Assembly: GCA_029204225.1 (NCBI GenBank)
Contig: CM055094.1
Coordinates: forward strand, 70,132,506-70,188,802
From: Diphasiastrum complanatum
Taxonomy: Eukaryota; Streptophyta; Lycopodiopsida; Lycopodiales; Lycopodiaceae
Direction of reading: 5' to 3'
Length of the DNA: 56,297 bases
In this document: positions 46,380 to 55,738 of the stretch, piece after piece
Numbering within the stretch: position 1 is the first letter of the stretch
How the letters are laid out: each line of letters starts with the position of its first letter
Notes under the pieces: model-generated
What the model was told of the DNA's origin: nothing
The model's database searches: none
Seen by the model: only the letters and a program-made list of their open reading frames with translations
Translations under genes and position numbers: made by a program

Positions 46380-46461
46380 TGGTACCGCACTACCAACATG
46401 GTATTGCGGTACCAGTATGGCCCCGCGGTACCGGGATCCGCGGTACCCAGTACCGCGGGAC
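46380..46461. repeat. GCGGTACC motif cluster
   Basis: Five copies of GCGGTACC or its reverse complement (some with one change) occur in about 80 bp, just outside an AT-only block (46328-46378) and 5' of the BED-finger frame. This is what a hAT subterminal binding region looks like. Confidence 0.7.
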
Positions 46462-46663
46462 CTATGATTTATTTCTACGGTTTGTATATTGTTTTTTCCC
46501 ACCTTTTGGCCAATATGCTGAGGGGTCGAGATTCCTCTTGCCTAGGGCTTGATGTGCAGGCCTTTGTAGCGTGCACGCAAGATTAGGAGGGTGGGCTATT
46601 TCGGACCCCCCTTCTCTGAGTCTCTATGTTGTGCAAACAACTGGCAGAGGGAAGGTTACCTAT

Positions 46664-47021
46664 TGTTATGAGAATGTCACTTGACCGAACCTAACGGTAC
46701 TTCTCGGTGCAGCTAGCCATCGGAGGGCAGAGGACTGTGTGAGTCAGTGGCATGCATGCATACCGTGCAGTAGCTGTGAGGGCTAGTAATACCCATGCAG
46801 ACACATGCATGACAGTTAGGAGCCATGCAGTCCTTCAGCAGTGGACTGGGACTCATGCATCAGTTACCCATGCATGCAACATGAATGGTTAGTGTCAGTT
46901 GCAATTGGCACCAACCGCATGCAAACCCACATTGGGCTAGGAGGGGCATTTTATAAGAGAATGCATTGTCTGGGTGGATTAGACTAGCTTTGTCTTTCCT
47001 GTGGTTATGTTGTTCCTAACA
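46664..47021 (+). repeat. Divergent solo LTR related to family A
   Basis: It begins TGTTATGAGAATG and ends GTTCCTAACA. It is 358 bp, the same length as family A LTRs, and its 3' third shares TTGGGCTAGGAGGGG and the TGTCTGGGTGGAT-like block with them. No primer site or polypurine tract adjoins it and the flanks do not match, so it is probably an old solo LTR. It carries nine CATGCA motifs. Confidence 0.6.
46751..46923. promoter_or_regulatory. Cluster of nine CATGCA (RY) motifs
   Basis: CATGCA begins at 46751, 46755, 46794, 46804, 46824, 46854, 46869, 46873 and 46918. CATGCA is the RY element bound by plant B3-domain factors such as ABI3 and FUS3. Whether it acts here is unknown; it lies inside the solo LTR. 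Confidence 0.5.
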
Positions 47022-47191
47022 ATGGAGGCAATAATTCACAATCATGTTAAGTTGATATGTTGTTTTATTTTTAAATGAAATTTTTCTTGATATTTTGATT
47101 GCCACCCATCTTTATGCTAATGATGTTCTCCACTACTAGAGATGGTCTGTAGAGATAGTTAGACAATCTTCATACATTCTATACTAGATGG

Positions 47192-47609
47192 AGTTACGAA
47201 TAGAGCCACAGCTGATCTAGAACTAAGCTATGAAAGCATCACATAAGCAAGACTTAACCCTAGAAAGCAGGAAAGAGAGAGATTAAGGAGGCTAAAGAGA
47301 GAGATCAATATCATCAGCTGAATGACAAATGACACAGTTTCCCTACTTATAGCCAAGAGGAAGCCCTAAAAGGAAGCTTCCAGTGGCTAGGGCCCAACTG
47401 GGAAGGATAATAGTGCGCCCTCCAAGAAGGCCCCCACTCTCCAGTAATATGTCCAAATGGCCTAATAATGAATAATAAGGCCAAAGGCCGACCATATAGT
47501 CTGAATGTCACTAATGAATAAAAAAGGGCCCAAGGCCTGCTTATGCATAAAGTAAAGTAACTGTAAATGTAAATGGACGCGGCGAATGTAATGAGCCGAG
47601 TCCATAACT
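47192..47609 (-). repeat. Family B 3' LTR
   Basis: On the + strand it reads AGTTACGAATAG...TCCATAACT. It is bordered by GATGG outside and by the polypurine tract complement CTCCCCGACAC inside. Confidence 0.95.
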
Positions 47610-47739
47610 CTCCCCGACACAAAAAAAAGACCCAACTGCCGAAAAGATAACCGGATCAAGTAGCAGCAAGCCCTGGTGCATCAACAGCTAGAGGAACATC
47701 TGATGTAGAGGAATCAACAAGTGCAGCAAGAGCACGAGC

Positions 47740-50700
47740 CTAATCCGCAAGTAATGGTGTATGATAAAACACATCAATAGGCTCCCATGTGGCCTCCTCA
47801 ATAGGACGACCATCCCACTGGACCAAAAACTGAATCTGCCGGCGGCGTCGACTATGGTATAGACGGACCTGTAATATAGCAGCAGGTAAAAATGGAAATA
47901 ACTCTGGAGCAGTAGGAAACTCAGCATCACAAGGATCGTCATCCTCAATAGCAGCACGTAATAAACTAACATGGAATACATCAAAGGCGCGTGTGGAAGC
48001 AGGAAGCTGTAAGCGATATGTAACTGGACTAAGAACCTCCACAATGCGATAAGGCCCATAATAACGTGGTGCAAGCTTCTCAGTAGAAGCATGGCCCTGG
48101 ACAAAATGATGACGTGCAAACCGTAAGCGTAGATAAACCATATCTCCAAGCTGAAACTCAACATGGCGGCGGTGACGATCAACTGAGGTCTGATAACGTT
48201 GCTGAACATGCTGTAAATGAGAACTGGCCCGGGTAATAAGCTCTCGAGCACCTGATAGAAAAGATGCAAGTGTAACAGGTGTATCCTCAGGAGGAAGAGG
48301 AATGCCAGGTAAAAGAGGTGCATAGCCATGAGATAATAAAAATGGAGAGACACCTGTGCTGGTACTAACAGAGCTATTATAGCTATACTCTGCTAAACAT
48401 AAATGCTGATCCCAATCCTTCCCTGAAGGAGTAACAAAATGGCGTAAATAATCCTCAAGGATCGTGTTAAGGACCTCAGACTGCCCATCAGAAGTAGAAT
48501 GATAAGCAAAACCCATAAAAAGCTGAACATCCAAAATACGCATAAGCTCTGTCCAGAATATAGATGTAAACTTACTATCCCGATCAGAAAGGATAGTACG
48601 AGGAAATCCATGCAGGCGGGAAATCTCTGATAGGAACAAACGTGCACACTGCTCTGCTGTGATAGTACTGCAAACTGGGATAAAATGTGCTTGTTTCGAG
48701 AACCTGTCAACTACCACCATACATGAATCGTGACCACGCTGGGTATGGGGAAGGCCAAGGATAAAGTCCATAGATATATCAGTCCACTGGCGATGAGGAA
48801 TAGGCCAACTCCGGAGCAAACTAGCAAATTTAGCACGGGAGTACTTATTACGAAGACAGAAAGGGCAGGTACAAATAAGAACAGCAAGCTCAGATCGAAG
48901 AGAGGGCCAATAGAAATGGTCTTTGAGACGAGCATAAGACTTCTGAAAACCAAAGTGACCCCCAACAGGAGAGGAATGAGCATCCGACAACAACTAGGAA
49001 TGGATACCCAAAGAACTAGGGATACAAAGAGAATCATAATGATAAAGACGATTGTCAATAATGGAGTAAACCTGATGAGGACTGGACGAAACAGGTGGGG
49101 CAAAACTATAAACATCACGAAAATCAGAACATGTAAGGTATGTTGCAGGTAGAGCATCAAACCATGGAGGAATAGTAGAAACGAGTGTATTTAACAAAGC
49201 TGGAAGACGAGATAATGCATCAGCAGCAGTGTTAGCACGACCAGGACGATACAATATGGAGAAATTAAAAGACTGTAAAAATTGCAACCAACGAAATTGA
49301 CGATCACTAAGGTCACGTTGAGAAAACAGATAACGTAAAGACTGGTGATCAGTAATAATGTCAAATGGGACTCGATACAGATAATGACGCCACTTCTTAA
49401 GAGCATAGATAATAGCAAGAAGCTCTTTCTCATGCACAGAATAACGTTGCTCATAAGAGCGAAGACGACGCGACTCATAAGCAATAATACATTGTGACTG
49501 GCGAAGTAAAGCACCCAAACCAACATTACTAGCATCAGTCTCAACAAGAAACTTCTGATCAAACTGTGGTAAACACATAACGGCAGCATCAACAACAGCA
49601 TGACGAAGAGTATCCAACGCTGTCTGACAATCAGGAGTCCAAAGAAAAGTACTAGACTTCTTCAAAAGTGCATGAAGAGGAGCTAGTGGCAAAATGAGGA
49701 ATTGGACGACGAAGGTGAGTGGCTAACCCAAGAAACATACGAACATGATGAATATCAGTAGATATAGGCCAATCCTGGATGGCCTGAACCTTATGAGGAT
49801 CCAGACGAATGTGACCATTACAAATAAGAAAACCAAGAAACTCGATCTCAGAAACAACAAAAGAACATTTAGACAACTTAGCAAATAACTGGTGGTGTAC
49901 AAGTAACTGAAATACAGAGGAAAGATGGGCAACATGCTCAGCAAGAGACTGACTAAAAATAAGAATATCATCAAAATAAACCAAGACAATGACCAAGAAG
50001 CGGACGCAAGACGTTATTCATCACATTCTGGAACGTAGGAGGGCCATTAGTAACACCAAAAGGAAGCACACGAAATTCATATAAACCAAGATGAGTACGG
50101 AAAGCAGTCTTATGTTCGTCAGAAGGGTGCATCCTGATTTGGTAATATCCAGAACGAAGGTTTATTTTGGAAAAGATTTTAGAGGTACCGAGCCGGTCAA
50201 AGAGGTCATCCATGTGTGGAATAGGGTACTGATTACGAATAGTCAACTTATTTAAAGCACGGTAATCAATACAAAGGCGTTTGGTACCATCTTTCTTATT
50301 AATAAGGAGAACAGGAGCACCAAAAGGGCTGTGACTAAGAACAATGAGACCTTGAGACATACGATAAGGGGGACGGGAGGGAGGAGCAGAACCAGGATGC
50401 AAATCAATATGATGGTTCACGTCACGTAATGGTGGTAGCGTCGTAGGATCTGAAAAGACAAAAGCATACTGATGTAATAAGTCAGAAATCACCTGAGGAA
50501 CAGCTGCTGGTGTAGAAACTGGAGGAACTGGTACTGCCCGCTGAACACATAATAAGGCAGCACAATGAGCCTTCGGCAGGCTGCGAATAAACTGCTTCCC
50601 AGTAATCAACTGGAAGTCTCCCTGAGAATCAATGCCCACAAGTGAGTGTGTAACTGCATCATGTACAAATGTCAATGTCTGCTGTGTCAAGCCCAGTGTA

Positions 50701-50861
50701 ACGGCTCCAAGAGATGCAAACCAATGAGCGCGCGACAGCCTTTTGATAAGCTGTAAAAGATGGCTGGAATTGGAGAAAAAAAAAAAAGGGAAAAGTGACA
50801 ACTTGGGAGTGCTGAGGCAGCGATTTACAGGTTGAAGAATTTTAGCTGTTTGGAATAGCAA
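47740..50861 (-). pseudogene. Family B pol: reverse transcriptase, RNase H, integrase, chromodomain
   Basis: Minus-strand frames join in order: 50861-49971 (protease end and reverse transcriptase fingers/palm), 49996-49652 (catalytic VYFDDILIF), 49692-48994 (RNase H, ETDASNVGLG) and 48993-47740 (integrase zinc region, core MDFILGLPHT, and a chromodomain FLVQWDGRPIEEATWEPIDV). Breaks are a frameshift near 49990, another near 49675, and an in-frame TAG just before 48993. The motif A aspartate of reverse transcriptase is Asn ([12 protein letters not shown] instead of KIDLRSGY), which alone would abolish activity. With LTRs so alike, this copy was mobilised recently by proteins from another element. 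Confidence 0.93.
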
Positions 50862-51172
50862 ATGATGTCGGAATTGGGTAGTTTTTGGATGAGGATGGGC
50901 GCTGGACAGTCAGGGAACTAACTGTGGAAGATGGCTGCAAACTTGAAAAATATCAGACGAAAGTGATAGGTCGGAAGGCAGGGACAACGATGGAAAGGAA
51001 GAGGAGGAGCGCTGAGCAGCAAAGAAAAGAGGGGACAAAACAGGGGGAACGCTGGGCAGGAAGGAGCAGCGATGGAACAGGACTGTCAAAACGGTAATGG
51101 AGCTGTAGGAACAGCGATGGAGGAGCAAGGCACGGCAACAAAGAAAAAATTCCAGATTGTGCTCAGAAAAGT

Positions 51173-51184
51173 GCTCTGATACCA
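51173..51184 (-). other. Primer-binding site of family B
   Basis: On the minus strand TGGTATCAGAGCAC begins directly after the LTR's terminal ACT. It matches the 3' end of initiator tRNA-Met. Confidence 0.88.
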
Positions 51185-51602
51185 AGTTACGAATAGAGCC
51201 ACAGCTGATCTAGAACTAAGCTATGAAAGCATCACATAAGCAAGACTTAACCCTAGAAAGCAGGAAAGAGAGAGATTAAGGAGGCTAAAGAGAGAGATCA
51301 ATATCATCAGCTGAATGACAAATGACACAGTTTCCCTACTTATAGCCAAGAGGAAGCCCTAAAAGGAAGCTTCCAGTGGCTAGGGCCCAACTGGGAGGGA
51401 TAATAGTGCGCCCTCCAAGAAGGCCCCCACTCTCCAGTAATATGTCCAAATGGCCTAATAATGAATAATAAGGCCAAAGGCCAACCATATAGTCTGAATG
51501 TCACTAATGAATAAAAAAGGGCCCAAGGCCTGCCTATGCATAAAGTACAGTAACTGTAAATGTAAATGGACGCGGCGAATGTAATGAGCCGAGTCCATAA
51601 CT
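51185..51602 (-). repeat. Family B 5' LTR
   Basis: Same length as 47192-47609, with about four substitutions. It ends at the GATGG target duplication (51603-51607). Confidence 0.95.
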
Positions 51603-52239
51603 GATGGGGATTGGGAGTTAACATCACGAAGATGTGGTATAATGCTACACTTATCTAGGATGCTCCTTGGGAATGGTAATTTCATATCTGACTACTGAAC
51701 TTCCCCATTGGCTCCTCTCAACCATTTTTCTGTGGACGACATTGTGGAAGCCCGAGCCTCATTTCTATCATCTTCCCTCCATACCACATTTGCTACATAC
51801 GACTCCCAAAAACCAATGGTATGATGATGAAGGCCGCTACCTACATCTGCTTAAGATTCAAACAAGCCACTCCTCACCTACATGGAAGTAATAAGTAGTA
51901 AAGATTGGGCTACTTGTCATTTAAAACTTGGAAGACAAACGGCTCCTAAACCTTCTTTTCTTCAAATTAGGCATGCTAAAAAAACTTAGTGCACGGGCAT
52001 CACTTTATCTAATTGGGCCAATATTTCCCGCCTCCAAGTGTTGTCCCGAATGATCCATGGAAAAACTTCTATCCCACATCATACCATTTTAGCAGAATTT
52101 GCGTGCCCTCCCATTCAGGCAGAGGCAATCTCTCAATTGACTACCTGCATTCAGCTGGTCAGAGGGTTTGACGGTACTAGCAGGTACCCTGGCATTGCTG
52201 TCACCTCTTCATTAAGATTTCATGAACAGAGACATTACA
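51603..52239. other. Sequence between elements, possibly LINE
   Basis: No clear domain, but it runs directly into the LINE endonuclease segment and may be the earlier part of that element. Confidence 0.35.
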
Positions 52240-52502
52240 TTTGATGGTGCTCATTGATTGCGATGATATGGGAATTAGCAGGACCTCAGCCGACACATTG
52301 GGTCCTGTCACTAGTTACGGTGAGTATTTGTTGCAGCTAGGAGAAGCTCACTAGCTAGCCATGTATAATGGCCTAGCCTGTTGGCCTGATTCGAGCAGCT
52401 ACACATGCCACCCTCATAGTGGCGGGCACAATGTTGTCGACTATCTCATGGGGTCACCATCCTTCATTCCACTGATATCTCACTTCGAGGTCATTCCCAC
52501 TA
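52240..52502 (+). pseudogene. LINE endonuclease domain fragment
   Basis: The + strand gives YGEYLLQLGEAH, stop, LAMYNGLACWPDSS, then SGGHNVVDYLMGSPSFIPLI with a following SHFEV. This is the C-terminal part of an AP-like endonuclease of non-LTR elements (the ...NG...T-HP--GG--VVDY pattern), which nicks target DNA for reverse transcription. One stop interrupts it, and the family A LTR at 52503 cuts it before the final catalytic SDH motif. Confidence 0.7.
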
Positions 52503-52860
52503 TGTAATAGATCCTAACACCACAGTAGGGCAAACTCTAACTGATCCACCCAACCTTGCCTACTCCCTGATATAGAGTAAGCCCCTCCTAGCCCAGTGTG
52601 AGGGCTGGTAGCATGCAACTGCCAAGTGTCGGCCACGTGTCACTGACGTGGCCGACTGCACGTCGGGACCCAACTGGGAGCCCTATCCTGTTGACAGGGT
52701 CCCTAGGCTGTGTTAGGCCCGCCATGGCTATGGACCGTGCTGGGGCACACTACTCACACTTTCTTGCCCTGTTGGTCGTGTACGCTGGACACGACCCTGA
52801 CTGTGGTATCTGACCTATTTGTGTTCTCTAGGGTTCGGCACTGGTCACGAGCTCGTAACA
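52503..52860 (-). repeat. Family A 3' LTR of the outer element
   Basis: TGTAATAG...GCTCGTAACA on the + strand, 358 bp as in the copy at 27500. The terminal palindrome has one changed base. Confidence 0.95.
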
Positions 52861-52871
52861 CTCCCTCCCCC

Positions 52872-53386
52872 TTAAGAACCGTCTTGGTCCTCTAAGACAA
52901 AGTCTGGAAAAATCTTGCGAAGGACGCTGCCTCTTTCCCAAGTGGCATTCTCAATAGGCTGATCATTCCACTTAACTGGATATTCTCGGTGTAGAGTATG
53001 ACGAGTCTGCGTCTCTCTACTATCAAGAATTTCCTCTGGTTCATGTGGAGGTTGCTGAGGATCCAATGGGAGAACTAGAACACTGTCCCCTACTAGATTT
53101 TCTGATCTGGCTAAGGCTTTTCGTAACTGACTTACATGAAAGACTGGAAAAACCTTATTGCTGTGTGGGAGTTCTAGTTCATAGGTGACCTCGCCTAGTC
53201 TCCTACTGATGGTAAAGGGACCACAATACCTTGGAGACAACTTAGCACACACTCCTGATTTGAGGGTTTTAGAGTCGACTGGGACTCTCAAGTAGACTTT
53301 CTCACCAGTGGAGAACTGCACATCCCGTCTGTGTGGATCTGCATAATGCTTGGCTCGATCCTGGGACTGCCTAATGCTACGCTTAG
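52872..53386 (-). pseudogene. Integrase C-terminus and chromodomain of the outer element
   Basis: From KRSIRQSQDRAKHYADPHRR through VYLRVP and FHVSQLRKAL to a chromodomain ending REYPVKWNDQPIENATWERG and the stop at 52872. The frame is open, but its upstream half is separated by the inserted element: the Lys codon is inside the CTTAG target duplication, and the frame continues at 55739. Confidence 0.9.
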
Positions 53387-53717
53387 TGTAATAGATCCTA
53401 ACACCACAATAGGGCAAACACTAACTGATCCACCCAACCTTGCCTACTCCCTGATATAGAGTAAGCCCCTCCTAGCCCAGTGTGAGGGCTGGTAGCATGC
53501 AACTGCCAAGTGTCGGCCATGTGGCACTGACGTGGCGGACTGCACGTCGGGACCCAAATGGGGGCCCTATCCTGCTGACAGGGTCCCTAGGCTGTGTTAG
53601 GCCCGCCATGGCTATGGACCGTGCTGGGGCACACTACTCACACTGTCTTGCCCTGTTGGTCATGTACGCTGGACACGACCCTGACTGTGGTATCTGACCT
53701 ATCTGAGTTCCCTAGGG
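53387..53717 (-). repeat. Truncated 3' LTR of the inner element
   Basis: It matches the family A LTR from TGTAATAG to CCCTAGGG and then changes abruptly into protease sequence. The shared AGGG at 53714-53717 is microhomology at the join. Confidence 0.93.
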
Positions 53718-54945
53718 AAGGTCCTAAACTGTAGAGCCAATCTCTCCCGAGAACAATATCTGTGCGATCCAGGTGCATTATCTGAAAGTTTATTTCATCT
53801 TGGTACCCCTGAATACCAAGATTCAAATTACTTACCATAGTTTCCCATATTTTTTTATCTTCACCCTTAGCTAATGAAACTATGTACCTATGCTGACTAG
53901 GTACTTATGGTAGTTTAAGCTTTTTAACCAGGGTGTAGTTGATGAAATTATGGTTGCCCCATCATCAACCATAACTCTTACTGACTGGTTACCAACTTTC
54001 CCATGCATACGTACTAGGTCATGCGGCCCAAAGCTGAAGGGTCAGGCTAGCATTGTAGAGGTCAGCTGGCAACAGTGTTCATGATCTTCATGATACACTT
54101 TGATCTCGGAAGCTGCTGAGTCACTGGGGAAACATACAGTTTGAATAAGATGAACTTGTTTTTTATCTTTCTTATCTTTTTTAGTGAAAGGCCCCTTGGG
54201 ACACTATCTGACTGTGTGTCCCTTGCCCATACACACAAAGCACAAACGTTCTTGTTTGGCTTTCTCAAAATCATCTGGTTTTAAGGGCTGTATGAGTGAA
54301 GTGCGTTTCTGAGGAGCTTCACTTTTAAATTTATCTTGATTCTTTCTTTTTAAAAATTTCTTGTTAAATTGAAAGCCTTTCTGAGAAGGCTGCTCAAAAA
54401 ATGGCTGTTGTCTCGCCCTCTTCCTACCCACTGAATCATCATAGATTTGAGCATATCTGAGAGCTTGCTCAAGGGTAGTAGGCGAGTTTCTCTGGACCTC
54501 TACTTTATATTCATCTTTGAGGCCACGGACAAATCCCCTGATTTTCTGATAATCATCCATATTTTTAATCTTTAAAATTGCTTCAATATACTGCGAGATA
54601 TATTGGATGAGGGACTTGTCCATTACTGTTCTTTCCCAGGCTTCCCAGGCTCTATCAAGTTCATTTTCTGGTAGAAATTCTCTTAGGAAAGCTTCTTCAA
54701 AAGCTTTCCATGATCGGGGAGTCTGCCCAGTCTCCTGGAGATTTAACTACCACTTATAGGCCATAGGCCCTAAGGAAAGATTGGCCTCAATAGCTTGCAA
54801 ATGGTCAGGGGTCTGTTTAAGAGCATGAATGTTCTTCCATTTGCTGAGGAAGGTTTGGAGAATGTCTGCATTTCTATCCTTCTCTTCCCCATTAAAAGTA
54901 GGAGGCTTTAAATCTTTAAAAACACTGGGGTGAGATCGTAGTACC
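53718..54945 (-). pseudogene. Gag-protease remnant of the inner element
   Basis: On the minus strand it matches about 28990-30210 of the family A copy. The gag domain is present ([20 protein letters not shown] and following), and the zinc knuckle [12 protein letters not shown] is cut by a TAG where Gln stands in the other copy. The protease motif region is also altered near 53940. About 350 bp covering the gag start codon are deleted at about 54938. Confidence 0.9.
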
Positions 54946-55383
54946 TTAACTTCTGAAGGAAAAAAAGTCTAAAAGACTAATTTACAACTGTACAAGGGAA
55001 AGGAAAGATGACTTAGCTGTTTCTGAGGACTGTACTTCCTAGAAATTACGAAGAGGAACCCTTTCAACTCTTTCCCCAAGATTTCAGACCTGCTGTCCCG
55101 AAAGATGCCAATTTGAAGCCTCAAAACGGTGCCAAATTTCCCGGTTCTTGAGTTGAGTAGCTGACTGATCTGATTTCAGGTGTGGGTCTCCAACAAAGTA
55201 AAAACCGGAAATTTACAAAAAGAAATCCGGAATTTTTGAAGTCCCTGACCTCGCTGGTTGGACAGCAACCTGTCCGGCCTGATTTGTCCAATTTACAACT
55301 TTGAAATCACCTTGAATCTCTGATTTAATCTCAGCCTGTAGGTCGCTGGTCTGTAGCAAGTAAGTTTGGAGCTCTGATACCAG

Positions 55384-55738
55384 TGTAATAGATCCTAACA
55401 CCACAGTAGGGCAAACACTAACTGATCCACCCAACCTGCCTACTCCTTGATATAGAGTAAGCCCCTCCTAGCCCAGTGTGAGGGTTGGTAGCATGCAACT
55501 GCCAAGTGTCGGCCACGTGGCACTGACGTGGCCGATTGCACGTCGGGACCCAACTGGGGGCCCTATCCTGCTGACAGGGTCCCTAGGCTGTGTTAGGCCC
55601 GACATGGCTATGGACCGTGCTGGGGCACACTACTCACTGTCTTGCCCTGTTGGTCATGTACGTTGGACACGACCCTAACTGTGGTATCTGACCTATCTGA
55701 GTTCCCTAGGGTTCGGCACTGGTTACGAGCTCGTAACA
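55384..55738 (-). repeat. 5' LTR of the inner element
   Basis: Reads TGTAATAG...GCTCGTAACA on the + strand, with the perfect 16-bp palindrome at its outer end and a minus-strand TGGTATCAGAGC primer site just inside (55371-55382). Confidence 0.93.

Larger units (their letters stand above)
43593..46461 (-). mobile_element. hAT-related element without transposase core
   Basis: On the minus strand this holds a GCGGTACC motif cluster (46380-46461), a BED-finger frame (46069-44546), a Pro-rich stretch (44469-43970) and an AT-hook segment (43970-43800). The hAT catalytic and dimerisation blocks seen in the copy at 32851-33936 are absent, so this looks like an internally deleted, non-autonomous hAT that kept coding ends. 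Outer terminal repeats were not identified. Confidence 0.55.
47192..51602 (-). mobile_element. Young Ty3/gypsy chromovirus (family B) with AGTTA...TAACT termini
   Basis: Its two 418-bp LTRs (47192-47609, 51185-51602) differ at about four positions by eye. The 5-bp flanks are GATGG on both sides, a perfect target duplication. The minus-strand primer site TGGTATCAGAGCAC touches the right LTR, and a purine tract GTGTCGGGGAG touches the left one. These three marks fix the ends as AGTTA...TAACT rather than TG...CA. Inside is pol only: gag and most of protease are missing, giving 4.4 kb in all. Confidence 0.95.
53387..55738 (-). mobile_element. Inner family A element nested in the outer one
   Basis: It has LTRs at both ends (53387-53717 and 55384-55738) and CTTAG on both sides (53382-53386 and 55739-55743), a perfect 5-bp target duplication. 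It is heavily deleted: most of pol is gone, the start of gag is gone, and the first 27 or so bases of the 3' LTR are gone. The LTR copies differ by roughly a dozen changes. It is non-autonomous. Confidence 0.95.

Noticed and set aside
46664-47021. Complete LTR element starting at this solo LTR
   Set aside because: No primer site or polypurine tract adjoins it, no partner LTR was found, and the flanks do not form a target duplication.
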